Below, piece by piece: positions 1 to 5,111 of a stretch of DNA of 5,220 bases. Source of the stretch: Ignavibacteriales bacterium (GTDB taxonomy: Bacteria; Bacteroidota; Ignavibacteria; Ignavibacteriales; Melioribacteraceae); NCBI GenBank assembly GCA_007280825.1, contig QYQI01000065.1:1-5220 (forward strand), read 5' to 3'. Under the pieces are notes generated by a model. That model was not told the DNA's origin and did no database searches. It was given only the letters and a program-made list of their open reading frames with translations. The first letter of the stretch is position 1. Every line of letters starts with the position of its first letter. Both the position numbers and the translations under genes were made by a program.

Positions 1-724
1 CTACTAAATAAGTCTTAGCATCTCTAAAACTGGAAATAATATTTTGCATCGAACCGCGCAATAATTCTTTTTGATAATCTGATTTTAATTTCATCTCAGG
101 ATCGCTGATATCATTGTTCAATAAAATTGCATATTCTTTCGTGTAATCTTTAAGAGAATCAGCTTTGATGACTAAATCATGACCCGGAACGACAGTGCAA
201 GAAAGCGGATGATGAATACTCAAAAAGTTGTTAAAGTTTTTTTCGCTCAGATCGAATACATCATTGATCACAAATGAAAGTTCATTTCTCTTTCTGATAA
301 TTTCTTTATCAGGAATTAGTGTTGCTTTCAATTTCAGAACTTCATTAGTATAAATACGAATCTCAGTTGTTCCGTATATCTTTTTTTCTTCTGATACGAA
401 TCCGGTAATGTCTCTTTCAATAACTTTATTAATGTCTTTTATGATTAGTGGAACAGGCATATCTGCCGGAATTTTTACTACGTACTCAGTTTTTACAGAA
501 TCATAATCTGTGGACTTATATTTTTTTCTTGTTATCCACTTAGTTTCAATTCCATATTCATCAAGAGCTTTAAAGAAAACGGTTTCGATTTGAAAAACTG
601 AAAGCTCATGAATTGCAATTACTTTTTTGGGTTTTTTGAGCGACTCAATTGTAATGTTTACAATAAGTAGAATTACCGCTGTGGCTACAAGATATTTAAT
701 AAATTTTTGTTTTTGGTTTGTCAA
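1..724 (-). CDS. Membrane-anchored YibQ-like divergent polysaccharide deacetylase (N-terminal part, runs off the left edge)
   Basis: An uninterrupted reading frame of 241 codons runs from a TTG at 724-722 to the window edge, so the C-terminus is missing. The start is inferred: an in-frame TGA lies 21 bases upstream inside the palindrome, and the first ATG in frame is only at codon 89. The protein opens with a basic stretch and one hydrophobic helix (about residues 9-27), typical of an inner-membrane anchor. A hydrophilic region (30-145) follows. From about residue 149 the pattern FVINDVFDLS, then TVVPGH (177-182), then YAILLN, resembles the start of YibQ-type divergent polysaccharide deacetylases (PF04748, NodB-like fold), which usually read I-D-D-x-G, a V-L-P-G strand and L-L-H-x-P-M-E. 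Here the first Asp of the pair is Asn154 and the H-x-P-M-E strand is not conserved, so activity is doubtful. The fold assignment is inferred from memory of the family and is moderate. It lies 66 bp after echA, with REP-like hairpins between. Confidence 0.6.
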   Translation of the reverse strand, partial: MTNQKQKFIKYLVATAVILLIVNITIESLKKPKKVIAIHELSVFQIETVFFKALDEYGIETKWITRKKYKSTDYDSVKTEYVVKIPADMPVPLIIKDINKVIERDITGFVSEEKKIYGTTEIRIYTNEVLKLKATLIPDKEIIRKRNELSFVINDVFDLSEKNFNNFLSIHHPLSCTVVPGHDLVIKADSLKDYTKEYAILLNNDISDPEMKLKSDYQKELLRGSMQNIISSFRDAKTYLV

Positions 725-737
725 ATTATTGATCGCA

Positions 738-794
738 GCACAGATTCAAAATCTGTGCGTTACTTTTTAGGCGCAGAATATGATTCTGCGCTAC
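738..794 (-). repeat. Tandem pair of REP-like palindromes with GTA-type feet
   Basis: Two perfect 9-bp inverted repeats, each with a 3-base loop, sit 12 bases apart. One is at 771-791 (arms GCGCAGAAT/ATTCTGCGC). The other is at 738-758 (arms GCACAGATT/AATCTGTGC). Read on the minus strand, the first is preceded by GTA and its opening G (GTAG), and the second by GTAAC. Both arms share the pattern GC-x-CAGA-x-T. A conserved GTAG-type foot 5' of a small hairpin is the hallmark of REP elements mobilised by RAYT (Y1 HUH) transposases. No transposase is visible in the window, so that link is inference. The hairpins fill most of the 66-bp gap between echA and the next gene and would fold in the shared transcript. 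Confidence 0.75.
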
Positions 795-1573
795 GAGTTT
801 TTAAAATTGGGTTTACGTTTTTCCAGAAAAGCTGTTGTTCCTTCCTTAAAATCTTCCGAGCCGCAGCCTTCCGCAAATAATTTTGCCTCATAATTAAGAC
901 CGTCAGATTCCGAAAGTTCATCACAACTAACAATTGCAAGCAATGCTTTTCTAACAGCAATTTGTCCTTTTGAAGAAATTTTTTCTGCAAACTCAGTTGC
1001 TTTACTCATTAATTCTTCTGAACTGAATATTTTGTTAACTATACCAATTCTCAAAGCTTCATTTGCATCAATTAAATCTCCGGTTAAAATTAATTCTGCT
1101 GCACGACCAGAATTAATCAATCGGGTTAATCTTTGTGTTCCGCCATAACCCGGAATTATACCAAGGTTGACTTCCGGCTGTCCGAATTTTGCTTTCTCGT
1201 TTGCAAATCTTATATGACATGATAATGCGAGTTCACATCCACCGCCAAGTGCAAATCCGTTCACAGCGGCAATAACAGGTTTACCAAGATTTTCGATCAA
1301 GTTGAAAACCGCTTGTCCGTTCTCTGAAAATTTCTTTCCGGTTGATTCGTCCAATTTATTTAATTCGGAAATGTCTGCGCCGGCAACAAAAGCTTTTTCT
1401 CCGGCGCCGGTTATAATTACAACATTTATACCTTCATCATTTTTAATTGCAGTAAAACATTCTTTCAATTCGGTAACAGTGGCATCGTTAAGTGCGTTTA
1501 ACTTATCAGTGCGATTAATTGTAACAAACCCGATCTTATTTTTTACTTCAAATAAAATATTATTGAAACTCAT
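791..1573 (-). CDS. Enoyl-CoA hydratase (crotonase family)
   Basis: This 260-residue protein has the usual single-domain crotonase length. Family members hydrate trans-2-enoyl-CoA to 3-hydroxyacyl-CoA in the cytoplasm. The first CoA and oxyanion-hole segment is AFVAGADISEL (61-71). The second oxyanion segment is NGFALGGGCEL (105-115). Glu114 and Glu134 (in FGQPEVNLG) are 20 residues apart, matching the two catalytic glutamates of rat mitochondrial enoyl-CoA hydratase (Glu144/Glu164), so a true hydratase is favoured over an isomerase. PGYGGTQRLTR (141-151) and the C-terminal FLEKRKPNF are also typical. The ATG is preceded by GAGGA with five bases between GAGG and ATG, and that sequence overlaps the stop of the upstream gene, which suggests translational coupling. 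The TAG stop is formed by the foot of the REP-like palindrome, and the last two residues (Asn-Ser) may be insertion-derived. The physiological substrate (fatty acid, crotonyl-CoA or amino-acid intermediate) cannot be told from sequence alone. Confidence 0.95.
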   Translation of the reverse strand: MSFNNILFEVKNKIGFVTINRTDKLNALNDATVTELKECFTAIKNDEGINVVIITGAGEKAFVAGADISELNKLDESTGKKFSENGQAVFNLIENLGKPVIAAVNGFALGGGCELALSCHIRFANEKAKFGQPEVNLGIIPGYGGTQRLTRLINSGRAAELILTGDLIDANEALRIGIVNKIFSSEELMSKATEFAEKISSKGQIAVRKALLAIVSCDELSESDGLNYEAKLFAEGCGSEDFKEGTTAFLEKRKPNFKNS

Positions 1574-1577
1574 AAAT

Positions 1578-1583
1578 TCCTCA
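1578..1583 (-). promoter_or_regulatory. Ribosome binding site of the enoyl-CoA hydratase, overlapping the upstream stop codon
   Basis: On the minus strand TGAGGA contains both the TGA stop of the beta-barrel gene (1583-1581) and a GAGG Shine-Dalgarno core, five bases before the ATG at 1573. This fixes the hydratase start and implies coupled translation of the two genes. It is one of only two clear Shine-Dalgarno sequences in the window. Confidence 0.7.
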
Positions 1584-2168
1584 TTGCATTTTTACAAAAA
1601 TTGGAATGTTAGCTCTTAGATTAAAAGACAGATATTGATTTTTAGGTAAGTAATTATAATAAGTAACTACATCCAGAATGAACATAGAAAAACCTGCGCC
1701 GATATGAAAACCGAATTTATTTATATCTTCAACAAAATTTTGTTTACCGCTGTCAATCTTGAACTGATGCCAATTTTCGAAGAGAGCATACTCGGCACCG
1801 ATATCAATAATAGGCATAAGTAAAACAACATTTTCCAAAATTGGTTTGAAATAATATCTTACTCCCGGAGCTATCATAAAAACATTACTTGAGAACGATG
1901 CATAGTCGCTTCGTTTATAAAAATCTTGTCTTCCCGGATAATGTTGGTAACCGATCATTGTGTAAAGAAATACAGGTAGGAACTCGTTATCACTGTAAGA
2001 GAAAATAACTTCGGCGCCAATTCCAATATTCTGCGCATCTGCAAATACTCCAATTGGAAATCTTGGACCTACAGCTATTCCCATAAATAAACCTTTGGCT
2101 GCACCGAATTTGAATTGACCAAAAGTGACAGAACTAAAAAGTATTAGAAAAAATAAAAGTTTTTTCAT
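1581..2168 (-). CDS. Outer-membrane beta-barrel-like protein with signal peptide
   Basis: This 195-residue protein starts with a classical Sec signal peptide: two lysines, a hydrophobic core (LLFFLILFSS) and a likely cleavage after Gly17, before Gln18. The mature part alternates hydrophobic and polar residues in strand-sized blocks, for example GIGAEVIFSYS, FMIAPGVRYYF, PIIDIGAEYALF and GFHIGAGFSMFIL, separated by polar turns. The chain ends with a strand-like LSFNLRANIPIFV. This is the look of a small 8-10 strand outer-membrane barrel common in Bacteroidota-type genomes; I cannot assign a specific family or ligand. The ATG at 2168 lies 18 bases after the stop of the DUF2231 gene, with no Shine-Dalgarno. 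A two-codon frame (ATG AAA TGA) starts five bases earlier, and its stop overlaps the real ATG. It is co-oriented with, and only 7 bases from, the hydratase. That looks like an operon of convenience, since no functional link is evident. Confidence 0.8.
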   Translation of the reverse strand: MKKLLFFLILFSSVTFGQFKFGAAKGLFMGIAVGPRFPIGVFADAQNIGIGAEVIFSYSDNEFLPVFLYTMIGYQHYPGRQDFYKRSDYASFSSNVFMIAPGVRYYFKPILENVVLLMPIIDIGAEYALFENWHQFKIDSGKQNFVEDINKFGFHIGAGFSMFILDVVTYYNYLPKNQYLSFNLRANIPIFVKMQ

Positions 2169-2186
2169 TTCATTTTTATTTATGGA

Positions 2187-2648
2187 TTACTTTCCAAAAA
2201 GTTGAGTCCCAATTCCGTATTTAAAAACTAATTCACCGCCGTGTATTCCTGTTATATATATTAGATAGCAACCCGCTAATCCAAGAGGAATAAAAATGTA
2301 TTTCCAATTGGACTCAAATTTCTTTTTGAGAATTAAATACGTTCTTAAAATTAAAACTGCAAAAAAATACCAGAGTGTAATAGCTGCATTTTGTTGGTGC
2401 CGTTCAATTAATTCCTTCATCAAATTTGTTTTTTCTTTGTTGAGAAATTTTGCTGCTTCATGTGCTTGATTCCCAGTCAACACTGCAATTACTGCCGTTA
2501 CAATCCCGGCAATTAAAATTATATATGCTGATTTACTTAAGTAATTTTTCTTAAGCAAAATACCAAACACTTCAAGAAAAAAATATAATATAAATAATGC
2601 CACTGGAAAGTGAACGATGCGCGGATGAAGTTCAGCTAAAAATTCCAT
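2187..2648 (-). CDS. DUF2231-type four-helix membrane protein
   Basis: This 153-residue protein opens with LHPRIVHFP (7-15), the signature start of the DUF2231 family (PF09990). Four predicted membrane helices follow, at about 14-33, 41-59, 89-108 and 117-135. The second helix ends in TGNQAHEAA, and the soluble loop carries a further histidine (ERHQQ, His84). The C-terminus has HGGELVFKYGIG (136-147), matching the family's usual G-G-x-L-V-x-x-x-G-x-G ending. Histidines at or near membrane faces (8, 13, 63, 84, 136) could bind haem or metal, and homologues often lie near cytochromes, but no cytochrome is visible here and the role is unknown. The ATG at 2648 has no obvious Shine-Dalgarno. The gene follows a promoter candidate at 2690-2721 and appears to lead the operon continuing into the barrel protein and echA. 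Confidence 0.85.
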   Translation of the reverse strand: MEFLAELHPRIVHFPVALFILYFFLEVFGILLKKNYLSKSAYIILIAGIVTAVIAVLTGNQAHEAAKFLNKEKTNLMKELIERHQQNAAITLWYFFAVLILRTYLILKKKFESNWKYIFIPLGLAGCYLIYITGIHGGELVFKYGIGTQLFGK

Positions 2649-2689
2649 TCGTAGTTTTTCTTTTATCTGTTACTATAATCAACTCAATT

Positions 2690-2721
2690 CAAATATATGA
2701 TAATGAACCCAATATTCAAAA
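2690..2721 (-). promoter_or_regulatory. Bacteroidota-type promoter candidate for the DUF2231 operon
   Basis: On the minus strand TTTTG (2721-2717) is followed after exactly 19 bases by TATATTTG (2697-2690). This fits the Bacteroidota housekeeping consensus TTTG, about 19-21 bases, TAnnTTTG. The same bases also read as a sigma70-like pair, TTGAAT and TATATT, 16 bases apart. Transcription would start near 2683, giving a leader of about 35 bases. It sits in the 106-bp gap after the SDR gene. The sequence is AT-rich, so a chance match is possible. Confidence 0.5.
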
Positions 2722-2754
2722 GTTCACTTTTATATTCGGCTAGTTAATTATTCT

Positions 2755-3504
2755 CTAACCGCATAAAACACTTCCCCCATTTACATTAAGAATTTCTCCG
2801 TTAATGTGGGAAGCTAAATCAGATGCAAGAAATAATGTTGGTCCCGCAATATCTCCGGCGGTTGCAATTCTTCCAACGGGAATTCCTTTCCTAATACTTT
2901 CTTTATATTTTTTATCAGCAAAAACATCATCGTTCATTTCTGTATCAACCCAACCTGGGGCTACAGAATTTACAGTTATATTATTAGAAGCCAATTCAAC
3001 AGCAAGAGATTTTGTGAATGAAATCATTCCGCCCTTTGAAGCAGCATAATGAGAATGAAATGCTTCCCCCCTTTGCCCCGCAGTTGATGTAATTAAAATT
3101 ATTCTTCCAAATTTATTTTTTTTCATGTAAGGAGTTACAGCTTTGCAGAATAAAAATGTTGAAGTGAGATTTATTCGTATGAGTTCGTTCCAATGATCGA
3201 GCGTCATTTTTTCAAGCGTTCCGTCATTCCATATTCCGGCATTATGAACAAGTACATCTATCTTTCCAAAATCCTTAGCAACTTTTTTTACCATTTCAAA
3301 AATTTCTTTCTCGAATTCCATATTAACACAATAAGCTTTAACATTTTTACCAAGTTCTTTTTCTAACTTTTTTGCTTGTGATTTTGAATTCTTAAAAGTA
3401 AAAGCAACTTTGCTGTTCGCTTTCAAAAATAATTTTACACATGCTTCCCCTATTCCTCTGGAACCGCCGGTTATAATTGAAACTTTGTTCGATAGATCTA
3501 TCAT
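2755..3504 (-). CDS. Short-chain dehydrogenase/reductase, FabG-like 3-oxoacyl reductase
   Basis: This 249-residue protein is a classical SDR with the usual length for FabG. The cofactor loop is TGGSRGIG (12-19), followed by the NAG motif at 88-90. The catalytic tetrad is complete: Asn112 (RINLTS), Ser140 (ITSTAG), Tyr153 and Lys157 (YAASK). PGWVDTEM and the C-terminal NGEILNVNGGS are the standard nucleotide- and substrate-loop and tail motifs. FabG enzymes reduce 3-oxoacyl-ACP or 3-oxoacyl-CoA with NADPH. The Arg in GGSRGIG leans towards NADPH, but the exact substrate cannot be fixed, and this may be a FabG paralogue rather than the fatty-acid-synthesis enzyme, since no fab genes surround it. 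Start: ATG one base after the truA stop, with AAGGTGAGG lying in the last truA codons. Expression is therefore probably coupled to truA. No clear terminator follows it. Confidence 0.9.
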   Translation of the reverse strand: MIDLSNKVSIITGGSRGIGEACVKLFLKANSKVAFTFKNSKSQAKKLEKELGKNVKAYCVNMEFEKEIFEMVKKVAKDFGKIDVLVHNAGIWNDGTLEKMTLDHWNELIRINLTSTFLFCKAVTPYMKKNKFGRIILITSTAGQRGEAFHSHYAASKGGMISFTKSLAVELASNNITVNSVAPGWVDTEMNDDVFADKKYKESIRKGIPVGRIATAGDIAGPTLFLASDLASHINGEILNVNGGSVLCG

Positions 3505-3505
3505 T

Positions 3506-4240
3506 TCAATACCTCACCTTAAATAAGAATAATCCTTTAGCTGGTACAGATTCATCCGCTTCTTCTCTATTTTTTTCTTTGAGAACTTTTAATAAATAAT
3601 CTTCACCAAGTTTTCTTTCAGCAGCAAATATAAGTGTTCCAATAATTGTTCTTGCCATTCCATGCATAAACCGATTTGCCGAGATATAAAAAGTTGAGAT
3701 AGTTTTTCCTTTGTGCCAAATAATATCTTTAACCTCACAAGTTTTGTCTTCAATCTCAATATTCTTTCTTGAGAAAGATGTAAAATCATGTGGACCTAAT
3801 AATGCTTTTGAAATTTTGTTGAAGTATTTGAAATCAAGTTTCGAAATGGAAGGAAAATAATAAGAGTAATTATTATAGAATGGAGATTTGTGATCGCAAA
3901 AAAGATAAATGTAACTCCGGTTCTTGGCATCAAACCGGGAATGAAAAGATTCATCCACTTTTTCCATTTTCAAAACTGAAATGTCATTCGGCAAAATAGA
4001 ATTAAGCGAATAACGGAATCTATAAAGATCTAATTCGCTTTCAATTCTGAAATTAGCTACTTGTCCAAAAGCGTGTACACCGGTATCTGTTCTGCCGGAT
4101 CCGATTAGATTAATTTTTTCTTTCAGAATAACTTCGACGGCATCAACAATTTTTTGTTGTACAGAGATAGCATTGCTTTGGATTTGCCATCCCGAATAAT
4201 TTGTTCCGTCGTATTGGATTAATAATTTGTAATTATTCAA
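3506..4240 (-). CDS. truA: tRNA pseudouridine synthase A (38-40)
   Basis: This 244-residue protein matches the normal TruA length. TruA converts uridines 38-40 of the tRNA anticodon stem-loop to pseudouridine in the cytoplasm. The N-terminus YDGTNYSGWQIQ (10-21) and the catalytic motif SGRTDTGVHA (48-57) are diagnostic; Asp52 corresponds to the catalytic Asp60 of E. coli. RFDAKNRSYIY, LLGPHDFTSFSR, FYISANRFMHGMARTIIG (the conserved F-x-x-x-M-x-R segment) and the terminal AKGLFLFKVRY complete the family pattern. The start is TTG: an in-frame TAA lies nine bases upstream (three codons before it), and no ATG follows before residue 92. There is no convincing Shine-Dalgarno. The SDR gene begins one base after its stop. 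A hairpin and a weak promoter match lie upstream, so it probably begins its own transcript. Confidence 0.96.
   Translation of the reverse strand: MNNYKLLIQYDGTNYSGWQIQSNAISVQQKIVDAVEVILKEKINLIGSGRTDTGVHAFGQVANFRIESELDLYRFRYSLNSILPNDISVLKMEKVDESFHSRFDAKNRSYIYLFCDHKSPFYNNYSYYFPSISKLDFKYFNKISKALLGPHDFTSFSRKNIEIEDKTCEVKDIIWHKGKTISTFYISANRFMHGMARTIIGTLIFAAERKLGEDYLLKVLKEKNREEADESVPAKGLFLFKVRY
3512..3520 (-). promoter_or_regulatory. Ribosome binding site of the SDR gene inside the truA 3' end
   Basis: The minus strand reads AAGGTGAGG, ending seven bases before the SDR ATG (3504). It overlaps the last coding codons of truA (Lys-Val-Arg). This is the strongest Shine-Dalgarno match for a gene in the window and supports translational coupling of the pair. 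Confidence 0.7.
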
Positions 4241-4263
4241 TTTGAATTAATTCTTGTTCAATC

Positions 4264-4271
4264 CAAAATTA
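4264..4271 (-). promoter_or_regulatory. Weak promoter -7 candidate upstream of truA
   Basis: TAATTTTG on the minus strand fits the Bacteroidota -7 consensus TAnnTTTG and would place the transcription start near 4258, giving a leader of about 17 bases before the TTG. No TTTG-type -33 element is present at the expected spacing, so this is tentative. Confidence 0.25.
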
Positions 4272-4314
4272 TGAAAATTCTTCGATGGTTGTTAGTATAA
4301 AGGTGAGAATTGTC

Positions 4315-4343
4315 AGTGGTCATTAATCTGATTAACGACCACT
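4315..4343 (-). terminator. Intergenic hairpin, possible terminator of the DUF5683-like gene
   Basis: A near-perfect palindrome centred on 4329 begins ten bases after the stop codon of the gene at 4354-5109. In minus-strand RNA it folds as AGUGGUC/GACCACU (7 bp), one G-U pair, UUAA/UUAA (4 bp) and a five-base loop. In plus-strand RNA the same pair would be an A-C mismatch, so the hairpin suits the minus-strand transcript. There is no U-tract after it, so it is not a textbook intrinsic terminator. It may instead stabilise the 3' end or be a small repeat. Confidence 0.45.
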
Positions 4344-4353
4344 AACTATATCA

Positions 4354-5109
4354 TTAAAATGATTTTACAAAATTAAAAGTTATCGAAGTCGGTAGAGTTG
4401 GATGATTATTTACTCCTACTGAAACATTCCAGCTAACTTCTTGGGAGAGATTTTTATTGTAAGCAGAAACCAATCTAATAGCATTAACTGCACTGATCAA
4501 ACGGTTTAGTATCAAAGCGCCAACGACAAATCTAACATTAGTATAAGCGGATTCGCTTGAAGACCATAAATCATGGTACTCTTTGCGTTGATCATTATCG
4601 TTCCATTTCCAATAGTATGATGCAACGTTATAAGTTTTATCAAAATTGCGATTTAATTCCATAGCAGGATTATAATCACCTATACTTTGGTAGATTCCAA
4701 TATTGGCAAAATATTCTGCTTCTTTACCGCTGAGATTAACTCCACCTTTTGATTCGGCAAATGATTTGTAATCATTCTCTTTCCATTTACCATAGATTTC
4801 AAAACCGGCAAACGCTCCCCACAAAACTCCGTCAGTAATTGTAAAATATTTTCCGCTATCATAATTCCCGGCATATAGTTCGCCCATTCCTGGCAATAAC
4901 ATAGAATAAAGTATTGCGAGTGTCGGACTTTTCTTCTGAGTGACAGATACTGGATACTGGATGATGGATGATGGATGATTGATGTTACTAGCTGAAAGCT
5001 GATTGCTGATTGGTGATAGCTGTTTTAATTCGATGAGACTTTTGGTTTGTTCGCTCTGCGCAAATGATATTGATGAAACAAGCACAACAAGAGAGATAAT
5101 GTTTTTCAT
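4354..5109 (-). CDS. Secreted/membrane protein resembling the DUF5683-type family
   Basis: This 251-residue protein begins with a signal peptide (MKNIISLVVLVSSISFA, likely cleaved after Ala17). A polar, Ser/Gln/Pro-rich linker (about 18-61) leads to SPTLAILYSMLLPGMGELYAG (61-81). That P-x-x-A...S-x-x-x-PG-x-G-x-x-Y pattern, followed by G86, is typical of the DUF5683-like membrane proteins common in Bacteroidota and relatives. A second hydrophobic helix spans about 90-107. A polar segment rich in Tyr, Trp and Asn then includes YYWKWNDNDQRKEYHDL (165-181). A third helix holds VVGALILNRLISAVNAIRL (195-213). The C-terminus ends in a strand-like SITFNFVKSF. Function is unknown; an envelope location is inferred. 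Codons 30-55 are encoded by a degenerate heptanucleotide array. The ATG is two bases after the stop of the upstream gene, with only a weak AGGCTGA before it, so it is probably coupled to that gene. A hairpin follows at 4343-4315. Confidence 0.8.
   Translation of the reverse strand: MKNIISLVVLVSSISFAQSEQTKSLIELKQLSPISNQLSASNINHPSSIIQYPVSVTQKKSPTLAILYSMLLPGMGELYAGNYDSGKYFTITDGVLWGAFAGFEIYGKWKENDYKSFAESKGGVNLSGKEAEYFANIGIYQSIGDYNPAMELNRNFDKTYNVASYYWKWNDNDQRKEYHDLWSSSESAYTNVRFVVGALILNRLISAVNAIRLVSAYNKNLSQEVSWNVSVGVNNHPTLPTSITFNFVKSF
4946..5022. repeat. Degenerate heptanucleotide tandem array inside a coding sequence
   Basis: Eleven 7-bp units run without interruption on the plus strand. They are GATACTG twice, GATGATG twice, then GATGATT and GATGTTA, followed by a second family of five units of the form (A/C)NNGSTG, where S is G or C (CTAGCTG, AAAGCTG, ATTGCTG, ATTGGTG, ATAGCTG). 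The period is 7, not 3, yet the reading frame on the minus strand stays open through it and encodes linker residues 30-55 of the signal-peptide protein. This resembles the short tandemly repeated heptamer sequences seen in intergenic DNA of some bacteria (STRR-like). Confidence 0.75.
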
Positions 5110-5111
5110 TT

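Noticed and set aside
760..990. A 76-codon minus-strand frame overlapping the hydratase 3' end and the palindromes
   Set aside because: It is a shifted frame of the hydratase gene; its lysine- and leucine-rich product is an out-of-frame artefact.
1302..1619. A 105-codon plus-strand open frame opposite the enoyl-CoA hydratase
   Set aside because: It lies antisense to a gene with full catalytic motifs, has no recognisable domain, and its composition follows from the opposite strand.
2707..2734. AT-rich inverted repeat around AAAAGT/ACTTTT after the SDR gene as a terminator
   Set aside because: The core stem is only six bp with a two-base loop, the outer pairing is interrupted, and there is no U-tract. 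It also overlaps the better-supported promoter candidate.
2804..3049. An 81-codon plus-strand open frame opposite the SDR gene
   Set aside because: It is antisense to a complete SDR with all catalytic residues, and has no motif or ribosome binding site.
2755..3504. SDR plus enoyl-CoA hydratase as a dedicated fatty-acid or polyhydroxyalkanoate pathway cluster
   Set aside because: The two genes are separated by two unrelated envelope genes and a likely promoter, and no thiolase, ligase, synthase or acyl carrier gene is present in the window.
3589..3789. A 66-codon minus-strand frame within truA
   Set aside because: It is a shifted frame of truA, whose own frame carries all the conserved motifs through this stretch.
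4680..4874. A 64-codon minus-strand frame within the DUF5683-like gene
   Set aside because: It is a shifted frame with no domain; the main frame is intact with conserved PG-x-G and helix segments.
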